From Coriobacteriaceae bacterium (GTDB lineage: Bacteria; Actinomycetota; Coriobacteriia; Coriobacteriales; Eggerthellaceae): 8,157 nt of DNA. The stretch is taken from contig SFII01000063.1 in the NCBI GenBank assembly GCA_004555335.1, forward strand, positions 1 to 8,157, in the 5' to 3' direction. This document shows, piece by piece, positions 1 through 6,642 of the stretch; the first letter of the stretch is position 1; every line of letters begins with the position of its first letter. The notes below the pieces were generated by a model. It was not told where the DNA came from. It did not search any database and was given only the letters and a program-made list of their open reading frames with translations. The position numbers and the translations under genes are program-made.

Positions 1-3000
1 TTGCGCGGATCGTCCTTCTTCACGAAGTTCTCCTGGGTATCGGTCAGCGGGCAGGCGAAGCTCGCGGATTCCTCATCGAACTCGAAGAGCACGGTCTCTT
101 CGGCGTCGTCCATGAGCACACCATCCGAAGCGATTCCCAAGCCAGCGCCATCGCCACCGCGCTCCCGCAGCTCGCAGGCAAGTGCCCGCGGAGTCCTCCG
201 CTCCAGCACGGCAACCGCACTGCATTCGAAGCCCGCACGGCCCAGTTCGTGGACCACTTTGATGGCACCGATGGAATCGCCGCCCAAGCGCTGGAATTCA
301 TCGTCGGCACCCACGCGGCCCACTCCGAGCGCGCGCTCGAAGGCTTTGCAAACAGCCGCCTCCATCGCGTCATCGGGGGCGCGGTATTCGGAATACGCGC
401 TGAAATCCGGCACGGGCAGCTTCCGCCTGTCCACCTTGCCGTTCGCGTTCTGGGGAATGGAATCCACGGATACCACGAAGCCCGGCGCCATGTACGCAGG
501 CGCCTCTTCCATCACCCGGCGGGCAACCTCGTCGGTCAGCTGGGCATCGTTTTCGAAGGAAGCACCCTTGTGCAGCACCACATAGGCTACCAGGCGCTTG
601 GAGTCGCCATCTGCCACGGCCAGCACGGCCACCTGCTCGACGAAGCCGATCGCGGCAACGAGCGCTTCCACCTCGGCGAGCTCGATACGGTTGCCGCGGA
701 TCTTCACCTGCGAATCCTTGCGCCCCACGAAGCCGATCGTCCCGTCGGGCAGATACCGCGCGGTGTCGCCCGTACGGTACATGCGCGCATATTCCACCTG
801 GTTGAAGGCGAAGGGATTGCGCACGAAGGCTTCAGCGGTCGCCTCGGGACGCCCCAAGTAGCCTTCCGCAAGCTGGTTTCCGGAAAGGTACAGATCGCCC
901 ACTGCGCCTAAGGGGACACGGCGTCCTTCGGCATCGAGAATATAGGAGCGCACGTTGCAATTGAGCCGGCCCACCGAACTGGAATGGCTGCGCTCGTTCA
1001 CGGGGATGGATGTCACCAGCGCAATCGATTCCGTGGGGCCGTAGGATTCCCACATCTGCGGACGTTCGGGAGACGTGAATTCCCCCAGCGTCTCGCCGAT
1101 GACCAGCACCTGCCGCAGGCTTTCGCCCAAGCCCGCACCCACGAACAGCTTGCCCACATGCGTGGTCAGACAGGTCATGGTCGCGCCGCTCACTCGGTAA
1201 TGAGCGTCGAGTTTCTCCAGGTCGAGGCGCACTTCCGCGGGCACCACATCGCATGACGCACCCGCCAGCACCACCGGGAACAGGGCCAGTGTATGCATGT
1301 CGAAGGAATATGCCGTCCACAGGCCGAATACGTCGTCTTCGCCCATGCCCGTACGCCCGGCGAAGCTCTGCGCCAGGTTGGCAAGCGCCAAGCGCGGCAC
1401 TATCACACCCTTGGGCTTGCCCGTGGTTCCACTGGTATACAGGATCACCGCCGCATCCCGCGGGCCGGCATGAACCGCTCCAAGGCTGCAAGCGCACGCA
1501 TCGGCGGGAAGGCCGTCTTCTATATCCGACGCGCACACCACGCAGGGCTTGGCGTCTTCGGGAAGATCCAGGTCCTCGATCAGGTGATTCGCGCGCTCCA
1601 AAGTCCCGCGCGTCGCCACCACCGCCTTTGCACGGCAATCCTGCAGCATGAAGCGTACGCGCTCGTCGGGCAGCGCCTCCTCCACGGGAACATAAGCGGC
1701 ACCCAGGGAAAGCACGGCGAATGCCCCGAGCACGCACCAGTGCGAACGCTCGGGCAGGCACAGCACCGCATCTCCCGCACGCACCCCGCAGGCCGAAAGC
1801 GCATCGGCCACGGCACGGATACGCGCGGCACCCTGCGCGTAGGAGAGCTCCGTATCCCGATATGAAACCAGCTTGGCATCGGACTGCTCGCGCAGGCGGC
1901 ACTCGAAGGCATCCATCACGTCCGTAAAGCGCAGGGGCTGTTCGGTTTCGTTCGCTCGGTCCATGAAGCCCAGGTCGATGGCGCTCGTGAAGCCGATATC
2001 CTTCAGCTCCACGCAGGTCATCATGCCGCGCAGCACCTCATCGAAGCATTCCACCACGCGGTCGCACAGGCTGTCGGAATATTTGGCGGAATGGTGCACG
2101 CGGCACACGAATCCCCCGGAGTGCTTTCCCACATTGAATTCCAAATCGGCCACGTTATCGTGCCGCAAAAGGAACGGGGCCGCATCGCGCCTTTCCGCCT
2201 CGAGCACATGTTCCAGGTCGTGCGAGTACTGGAACTGGATGCTGGAAGTGACCGAATATTCGCCCGCAAGCAGGCGGAACGGATAGCCGTCGCTGCGCAT
2301 GACCTCGTTCGACATGCGGGCGCACGCACGCAGAAACGACCGCACATCCGTATTCGAACAGTCCACCAGCACGGGAAGCGTCTTGGTGAACATACCCACC
2401 GCGCCTTCCAAGTCATGGCTGCCGCGTCCATCGCTGATCAGGCAGAACAGCGCGCGGCTGTCCCCCGTGAAGCGGGAAAGCGTGTAGGCGAAAGCCGCGG
2501 TGAGCAACTGGCCCGGCGTCACCTCGCACTCGCGGCAGAAGCGGGATACCTCCTCGAAGCGCACTTTGAGCATGTAGGTCTGCCAGGAATCCCCGCCCTG
2601 CGGCGAGGGCAGCAGCTCGCACACGTCTTCGGCATCCTGGAGCATGGCATCGAACACCCCGTGCGCCCGCTCGAATGCCTCGGATTCCCTGAATGCGCGC
2701 TCCCAGGCAAGCTGACGGAGAAATCCCAGGTCGGGAGCAGGATCTTCCATCTCGCTTTCGGGAATGAGCCCAAATATGGCACGGGTGAGCTCGCCGCCGA
2801 TCAGGTTCAACGAGGTGCCATCGGCAAGGATATGGTGGACGTCCGCATACAGCTCGAAACCATCGGGGCATTCAACCGCAAGCGCACGGACCAAGGGCCC
2901 ATCGAAGCTGAAGGGCCTGATGAAGCCCTCGGCATCTTCGGGGGTTCCGAAACGGATCTGCGGCTTCGCATCGAAGGCCAGATAGGGACCATCGGCGCCG

Positions 3001-5048
3001 ACGAGCACCCTCGCACGCAGGATGGGATGCTTTGCCAGCAGATAGCCGAAGGCGGCGCGGATGGCGTTTTCACCCACCTGCACGGGAACCTTGGTCTTGA
3101 AGGGATTGTTGTAGACCGTGTTCACCTCGCGCGTCTGATCGCCCAGATACACATTCAGCTGCGATTCACCCAGCGGGACCCCCTGCTCGAGCGAATACCC
3201 GTCGATGCCCAGATCCTGCGTGCAGGATCCCGCACGTGCCCGAAGGGCTTCGGCAATCGCACGCGGGGTGGACAGCTCGAGCAGCTCGTTTGCGGAAAGC
3301 ACCGTCCCCCACTCGCGGGCCAACGCCGCCTGCAGCTTCATTGCGGAAAGCGAATCGCCGCCCAGTGCCACGAAACCCTGCACCTCGCCCACAAAAGGAA
3401 CGCCCAGCACGCTGCAGAAGGCATCCTGCACCTTACGCACGCCATCGTCGCCGGGCAACGCGCCCGCGCCCGCAGGCCCTTCGCCCGGGGCATCGCATCC
3501 TGCCAGTTTCTCCAACGTGCGCCTGTCCACCTTCCCATGCCTGTTGCGCGGCAACGCAGGCAGATGGACGAACGACGCGGGGGTCATGTACTCGGGAAGC
3601 TTCGCGGAAAGCCGGGCGCGCAGCAGGCGCCCGTCGATTGCGGGCCCGCCCGCAGTGGAGTAGAAGGCGCAGAGCACGGGCGCATCCGCAGAGCCGAGAG
3701 CCAGCACTTCGGCTTCGAAGACGCCGTCCGCATGGGCCAGGACGCTTGCCACCTCCGCCGTGTTCACGCGATTGCCGCGGATCTTGCAGGTGTCGTCCAA
3801 GCGCCCGATAACATGGATACCGCCCTGGCCTTCCTGCGCCCAGTCGTTCGTACGCAGGAAGGGACGCCCCGTCCCCTCGTCCAGGAAGATGGGGCTCCCC
3901 AGGCGGTCTTCGTGGAGATAGCGCATCATCATACCCGGACCGCTGTAGCAGATCTCGCCCTCGCCCGATACAACGAAGCCCGCCGCACCGCCTGCAGCCG
4001 CACCGCGCGGACCCTCGAGAACATCGCCGCCCCCGCGCCGCCCGCCTTCCTGCCGGTCCGCCACCAGCTTCACCTGGGATCCCGGCAGATGCATGCCCAG
4101 CACGCTGAAACCGCGCCTGCCTTCGCCCACCAAGGGGCCGTAGGCGATCACGGGCGCCTCGCTGCACCCGTACACGTCATAGATGACCGTATCTTCGAAG
4201 CGGGAGAAATCCTGGTTGTTCGCCTCGCCCGCGATAACCGCGACGCGCAGTTCGGGCAACGGCCCCAATGCCGCAACCAAGGATGCGATGCCGAAGGTGG
4301 ATGCGATATGGTTTTCGACGAAGTACCTGCGCAAACGCCCGATATCGCGCAGCATTCCGCCTTCCAGCAGATGGACGGTCTGCCCCGCGAACAAAAAGGC
4401 AATGTCCAGAAGCGACACGGCGAAGGTGGTCTCCGCGAGCGCAGCGTGGTTCGCCACGAAGCCTTCGGGCAAACCCATGCCCTTCATGGTCTCTGCGAAC
4501 ACGCGCAAGAACTCCAGCTGCACGCACATGATGCTGCGGTTGTGGAGGATTCCCTTCGGGTTCCCCGTCGTGCCGGATGTGTAGGCGATGTAGCCGGGAC
4601 TTTCCAAGGGAACGCTCGGGTCGAAGCAGGGCGGGCAGGGCTTTCCGGGAAACGACGCCAATGCCAGCTCGTCCAACACGAAAACCGGCTTGCAATCCGC
4701 AAGCATGAACGCCCTGCGCTCTTCGGGAAGGTCGTCGGGCACGCTCGCGAAAGCGGCGCCGATACACAGGCAGGCGATGCGCGCCGCGAAATGCTCCATC
4801 GTCTTTCCCAGCACCAAGGCCACCGTGTCGCCCGCGCCCACGCCGTTTTCCCGCAGCATGGAACCGATGGCGTTCACCATGCCGGCAAAAGTGCCATAGC
4901 TGGTGAAGCGACCGCCCTCCCGATCCACCACCGCACAGCGTTCGGGATGCTCTGCGGCGTTCCGGAAGAACGACCCCAGGATCATCTTCGATACATCCTG
5001 GGGTACGATCTGCACTGCGCCTTCCCCTTGGGCCTGTCCTTCGACCAT
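1..5048 (-). CDS. Nonribosomal peptide synthetase, A-T-C-A-T-(C), 3' end beyond window
   Basis: Multimodular enzyme that adenylates carboxylic acids, loads them on carrier-protein arms and condenses them into a short peptide in the cytoplasm. 1,682 residues are visible with no stop. The ATG at 5048 is chosen because AAAGGAG (5057-5063) sits 8 nt upstream. Domains read by eye: A1 about 20-520 (YTSGTTGNPKG 156-166, DVYGCSE, A10 Lys506); T1 with LGGDSL, pantetheine Ser566; C about 618-1035 (LGESQLNVYL 626-635, HHILADG 738-744, GRG 874-876 before an EGAVGMFTKTLP block); A2 about 1040-1545 (YTSGTTGKPKG 1204-1214, SYGPTE, YRTGD, A10 Lys1538); T2 with LGGDSI, Ser1592; then PLTDTQENF 1667-1675, which resembles the start of another C-type domain. 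No C domain precedes A1, so module 1 is an initiation module. A1 is divergent (Ala210 replaces the amino-binding Asp; TND replaces TGD), whereas A2 is canonical (Asp1250). The gene lies 27 bp behind the RT gene, probably on one transcript. Product unknown; no thioesterase or reductase domain is in view. Confidence 0.96.
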   Translation of the reverse strand, partial: MVEGQAQGEGAVQIVPQDVSKMILGSFFRNAAEHPERCAVVDREGGRFTSYGTFAGMVNAIGSMLRENGVGAGDTVALVLGKTMEHFAARIACLCIGAAFASVPDDLPEERRAFMLADCKPVFVLDELALASFPGKPCPPCFDPSVPLESPGYIAYTSGTTGNPKGILHNRSIMCVQLEFLRVFAETMKGMGLPEGFVANHAALAETTFAVSLLDIAFLFAGQTVHLLEGGMLRDIGRLRRYFVENHIASTFGIASLVAALGPLPELRVAVIAGEANNQDFSRFEDTVIYDVYGCSEAPVIAYGPLVGEGRRGFSVLGMHLPGSQVKLVADRQEGGRRGGGDVLEGPRGAAAGGAAGFVVSGEGEICYSGPGMMMRYLHEDRLGSPIFLDEGTGRPFLRTNDWAQEGQGGIHVIGRLDDTCKIRGNRVNTAEVASVLAHADGVFEAEVLALGSADAPVLCAFYSTAGGPAIDGRLLRARLSAKLPEYMTPASFVHLPALPRNRHGKVDRRTLEKLAGCDAPGEGPAGAGALPGDDGVRKVQDAFCSVLGVPFVGEVQGFVALGGDSLSAMKLQAALAREWGTVLSANELLELSTPRAIAEALRARAGSCTQDLGIDGYSLEQGVPLGESQLNVYLGDQTREVNTVYNNPFKTKVPVQVGENAIRAAFGYLLAKHPILRARVLVGADGPYLAFDAKPQIRFGTPEDAEGFIRPFSFDGPLVRALAVECPDGFELYADVHHILADGTSLNLIGGELTRAIFGLIPESEMEDPAPDLGFLRQLAWERAFRESEAFERAHGVFDAMLQDAEDVCELLPSPQGGDSWQTYMLKVRFEEVSRFCRECEVTPGQLLTAAFAYTLSRFTGDSRALFCLISDGRGSHDLEGAVGMFTKTLPVLVDCSNTDVRSFLRACARMSNEVMRSDGYPFRLLAGEYSVTSSIQFQYSHDLEHVLEAERRDAAPFLLRHDNVADLEFNVGKHSGGFVCRVHHSAKYSDSLCDRVVECFDEVLRGMMTCVELKDIGFTSAIDLGFMDRANETEQPLRFTDVMDAFECRLREQSDAKLVSYRDTELSYAQGAARIRAVADALSACGVRAGDAVLCLPERSHWCVLGAFAVLSLGAAYVPVEEALPDERVRFMLQDCRAKAVVATRGTLERANHLIEDLDLPEDAKPCVVCASDIEDGLPADACACSLGAVHAGPRDAAVILYTSGTTGKPKGVIVPRLALANLAQSFAGRTGMGEDDVFGLWTAYSFDMHTLALFPVVLAGASCDVVPAEVRLDLEKLDAHYRVSGATMTCLTTHVGKLFVGAGLGESLRQVLVIGETLGEFTSPERPQMWESYGPTESIALVTSIPVNERSHSSSVGRLNCNVRSYILDAEGRRVPLGAVGDLYLSGNQLAEGYLGRPEATAEAFVRNPFAFNQVEYARMYRTGDTARYLPDGTIGFVGRKDSQVKIRGNRIELAEVEALVAAIGFVEQVAVLAVADGDSKRLVAYVVLHKGASFENDAQLTDEVARRVMEEAPAYMAPGFVVSVDSIPQNANGKVDRRKLPVPDFSAYSEYRAPDDAMEAAVCKAFERALGVGRVGADDEFQRLGGDSIGAIKVVHELGRAGFECSAVAVLERRTPRALACELRERGGDGAGLGIASDGVLMDDAEETVLFEFDEESASFACPLTDTQENFVKKDDPR

Positions 5049-5056
5049 GCCTTCTT

Positions 5057-5063
5057 CTCCTTT
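5057..5063 (-). promoter_or_regulatory. Ribosome binding site of the NRPS gene
   Basis: AAAGGAG on the minus strand, 8 nt before the ATG at 5048. It lies inside the 27-bp gap after the RT stop codon (TAA, 5078-5076). The gap is too short to suggest its own promoter, so the NRPS is probably co-transcribed with the RT gene and translated from this strong site. Confidence 0.8.
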
Positions 5064-5075
5064 GTCAAAGTAGCG

Positions 5076-6260
5076 TTAGAAGCGGTTGCGGTGATACCAG
5101 TTGACGATACTGCGGTACCCATGCGCCTTCAGGCACTCGTACGAAACCCGGTAACGGGCGGGCCCCGCCTTGCCCGACCCCACCGTGCGCATGCAGTCCT
5201 GCAGGTACCGGTCGAGCGTACGCAGCCCCGCATCTGTGGTGATCAACCCCAAGAGCGGGAGCAGCCAGGCTATCGGTTCGGGGTTGTCCAGAATCGCATT
5301 GACGCCCTGCGCCAGCATCACCATCGCGGCATCGGGCGAAACCGCCCCGCGCCGCACCTGGGAAAGCAGCATCCTGGTGTTCTGCCGTAGAAAAGCCCGC
5401 GCCTGTGCGTACAGGCCGCATTCCAAATCTATGCCTTCTGCGGAAATGCGCAGCCCGATGCAATCGAAGGCCTGTCCGGGGGGCACCACGTAGCTCTTCC
5501 GCTCGTTGAGCGAGAACCCGCATCGCCCCACGGCTTCACGGAAGCCCTCCAAAGCCGCACGTGCATCCTGCTCGCACCCGTATACAGCAAAGGAATCGTC
5601 GACGAACCTGGTGCTTACCAGGGCATTTTCCGCAAGCACTGCATCGGCCTGCGACAAGGCGGAATTGGAAAGCACCGAATTGAGCGCGGTGCCCGTTCCG
5701 ATGAACACCGGGCACGGCACCACCGCGCCGCGATCCAGATAGCATGCAGGCTGCAAGGCGGAAAGCACGAAGGCATGGACGCGTTCGTCGCCCGGGATCA
5801 CAAGATCCAGGATCCCCTGAACCGTTTCGGGGGACATGCTGTTCGAATAGTGGCGGATGTCCGCGACCACCACCCAGTTCTGCCTCCCCCTGTCAACCTG
5901 GCGCAAGCGCCTGAATACGTGCTTGATGCCGGGGCCCAGCGCCGAAGAGCAGCAATGATGGACATGGAGTTCCTCGAAGGGACGGAAGGCCTGGGCAACG
6001 AGCCAGAACAGGCAGTTCGCCCGTTCGTCGAAGGCGAAGAACTCGCGCTGCTTCCCGCCCTCCCATGCAAGCACCCTCTTAGGCGGGGAAAAGGGGTTTT
6101 CGCCCCGAACGATCGCCTCGATATCCTGCCCGATAGTCCCGCCGGCGCAGTACGCCTCTAGGGCCGCAATGCTTCTCTGCGACGAAAAGCGCGACCCCCT
6201 CTTCCGCTCCAAGCATTCTTCGATGAATCCGCGGTCGAGCAAGGAATCGAGCAAGCCCAT
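5076..6260 (-). CDS. Reverse transcriptase (RNA-directed DNA polymerase), NRPS-operon associated
   Basis: A 394-residue single-domain RT with its catalytic residues in place. Motif A is VVVADIRHYSNSM with Asp134; motif B is the GTGTALNSVLSNSAL block (188-202); motif C is FVDD with Asp221-Asp222; a motif D/E-like stretch follows (SLNERKS, then CIGLRIS). The C-terminus (about 337-394) has ITTD, LDRYLQDCMR and ends GYRSIVNWYHRNRF. From memory this tail resembles a family of RTs in gut Firmicutes with 'DISNYFNSI' motif A and 'GYRSLVNEYY' ends (not verified). No maturase, endonuclease, integrase or Cas1 domain is visible, and the retron VTG signature is not seen. The ATG at 6260 is preferred because AGGTG (6267-6271) lies 6 nt upstream; an in-frame GTG at 6269 would add three residues but overlaps that site. 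It is the first gene before the NRPS, 27 bp apart. Its role is unknown: co-opted regulator, defence factor or cargo are all possible. Confidence 0.92.
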   Translation of the reverse strand: MGLLDSLLDRGFIEECLERKRGSRFSSQRSIAALEAYCAGGTIGQDIEAIVRGENPFSPPKRVLAWEGGKQREFFAFDERANCLFWLVAQAFRPFEELHVHHCCSSALGPGIKHVFRRLRQVDRGRQNWVVVADIRHYSNSMSPETVQGILDLVIPGDERVHAFVLSALQPACYLDRGAVVPCPVFIGTGTALNSVLSNSALSQADAVLAENALVSTRFVDDSFAVYGCEQDARAALEGFREAVGRCGFSLNERKSYVVPPGQAFDCIGLRISAEGIDLECGLYAQARAFLRQNTRMLLSQVRRGAVSPDAAMVMLAQGVNAILDNPEPIAWLLPLLGLITTDAGLRTLDRYLQDCMRTVGSGKAGPARYRVSYECLKAHGYRSIVNWYHRNRF

Positions 6261-6288
6261 ATGAAACACCTATCCCTAAGAAAGCAAA

Positions 6289-6418
6289 GGTGCCGAAAAG
6301 CAACGTGTCGGATATATCCAAAAACGCCAACGCCGCATCCGAGGATCCTGCAGTCCTTGTTTCTGCGCGGACGAAGCGAAAGCGATGCAGGAACGCAAAA
6401 GCGCATCTTTTCGGCACC
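6289..6418 (-). repeat. Perfect 12-bp inverted repeat enclosing 106 nt
   Basis: GGTGCCGAAAAG at 6289-6300 is the exact reverse complement of CTTTTCGGCACC at 6407-6418. The match stops at both ends (A/A outside, C/T inside). No target-site duplication is visible outside it (AGCAAA versus ATGGAA), which argues against transposon termini. Read on the minus strand, the second arm is followed by a pyrimidine-rich run (TTTGCTTTCTT) and then the RT start 28 nt downstream of the repeat. Confidence 0.9.
6289..6418 (-). ncRNA. Candidate structured leader RNA or RT-associated ncRNA
   Basis: In the minus-strand transcript the 12-bp repeat arms would pair to close a domain of 130 nt. Inside are a 7-bp stem TCCTGCA/TGCAGGA (6386-6392 with 6346-6352, 33-nt loop), a small CGC-TTTT-GCG hairpin near the 5' arm, and the self-complementary GGATATATCC near the 3' arm. 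Size, closing repeat and position just before the RT gene recall the a1/a2 repeats and msr-msd RNA of retrons. However, the RT lacks the retron VTG motif, so this is analogy only. A leader attenuator is the main alternative, since the 3' arm runs into a U-rich stretch. Confidence 0.35.
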
Positions 6419-6425
6419 ATGGAAA

Positions 6426-6454
6426 ATGATACCCTATTCCAGACAACGCGTTGT
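6426..6454 (-). promoter_or_regulatory. Weak candidate promoter for the RT-NRPS transcript
   Basis: TATCAT at 6431-6426 (minus strand) is a reasonable -10 element. A start about 7-8 nt downstream would fall at 6418, exactly the first base of the inverted-repeat leader. The -35 position (about 6454-6449, ACAACG) matches the consensus poorly and lies inside the 18-bp palindrome, so a bound repressor would block it, or an activator may be needed. Confidence 0.3.
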
Positions 6455-6457
6455 CTG
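6440..6457. promoter_or_regulatory. Perfect 18-bp palindrome, probable operator
   Basis: CAGACAACGCGTTGTCTG equals its own reverse complement over all 18 bases. Length, perfect symmetry and lack of a spacer fit the binding site of a dimeric helix-turn-helix repressor such as a TetR-family protein. No such regulator is encoded in the window. It lies midway in the divergent region, overlapping the expected -35 area of the RT transcript, and could control both directions. Nothing follows it that would suggest a terminator (no T-run). Confidence 0.55.
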
Positions 6458-6630
6458 TTGTTTACCGATGGAAACCTTGCACGCATCAATCAGGGCCTGC
6501 GGAAACCCGCCACCGGGCAGAATGGCGCACCCTCGCCCCGCGAAGACCGGCGAAAGCCCGAAGGAGCATCGGCGAACACGACTGGGGGCCGCAGGCGACC
6601 CCTTCGCCCGCAGGCAATATCAAGGAAATC

Positions 6631-6635
6631 GGAGG
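6631..6635 (+). promoter_or_regulatory. Ribosome binding site deciding the MATE start
   Basis: GGAGG lies 7 nt before the GTG at 6643. No ATG in this frame fits better near the conserved N-terminal helix, so this site supports the GTG start. Confidence 0.75.
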
Positions 6636-6642
6636 AACGCCC

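Larger units (their letters stand above)
6261..6642. other. Divergent intergenic region between RT-NRPS and MATE
   Basis: 382 bp with no gene I can support. Its middle part (about 6420-6480) is visibly more AT-rich than the flanking genes, as expected of a promoter region. On the RT side it contains a structured leader bounded by a 12-bp inverted repeat. The 18-bp palindrome lies in the middle. The MATE side is GC-rich, with a short hairpin (GGCGA 6594-6598 / TCGCC 6604-6608) overlapping two copies of CCGCAGGC (6589-6596, 6608-6615) just ahead of the MATE ribosome binding site. Transcription must start in both directions from this region. Confidence 0.8.

Noticed and set aside
1..911. Plus-strand open frames at 1-585 and 249-911
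   Set aside because: Antisense to the A2 and T2 domains of the NRPS, whose motifs (YRTGD, LGGDSI, NGKVDRRKL) are unmistakable.
2091..5390. 1,099-codon open frame on the plus strand
   Set aside because: Exactly antisense to the NRPS and the end of the RT; the composition (His/Arg/Gln/Ala-rich) is typical of an antisense shadow of GC-rich coding DNA, and no domain is recognisable.
5076..6260. Diversity-generating retroelement or CRISPR-associated RT
   Set aside because: No near-identical template/variable repeat pair, no CRISPR repeats and no Cas1 domain were seen in the window; parts outside the window cannot be judged.
6289..6418. Inverted repeats as ends of a small transposon (MITE)
   Set aside because: No target-site duplication and only 12 bp of match; the position relative to the RT gene fits an RNA stem better.
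6079..6489. 136-codon minus-strand frame through the RT leader
   Set aside because: It runs out of frame into the RT coding region, lacks a convincing start signal, and is best read as untranslated leader plus shadow.
6594..6608. GGCGA/TCGCC hairpin as a terminator or riboswitch before MATE
   Set aside because: Only 5 bp with no T-run and no recognised riboswitch core; at most it may modulate access to the ribosome binding site.
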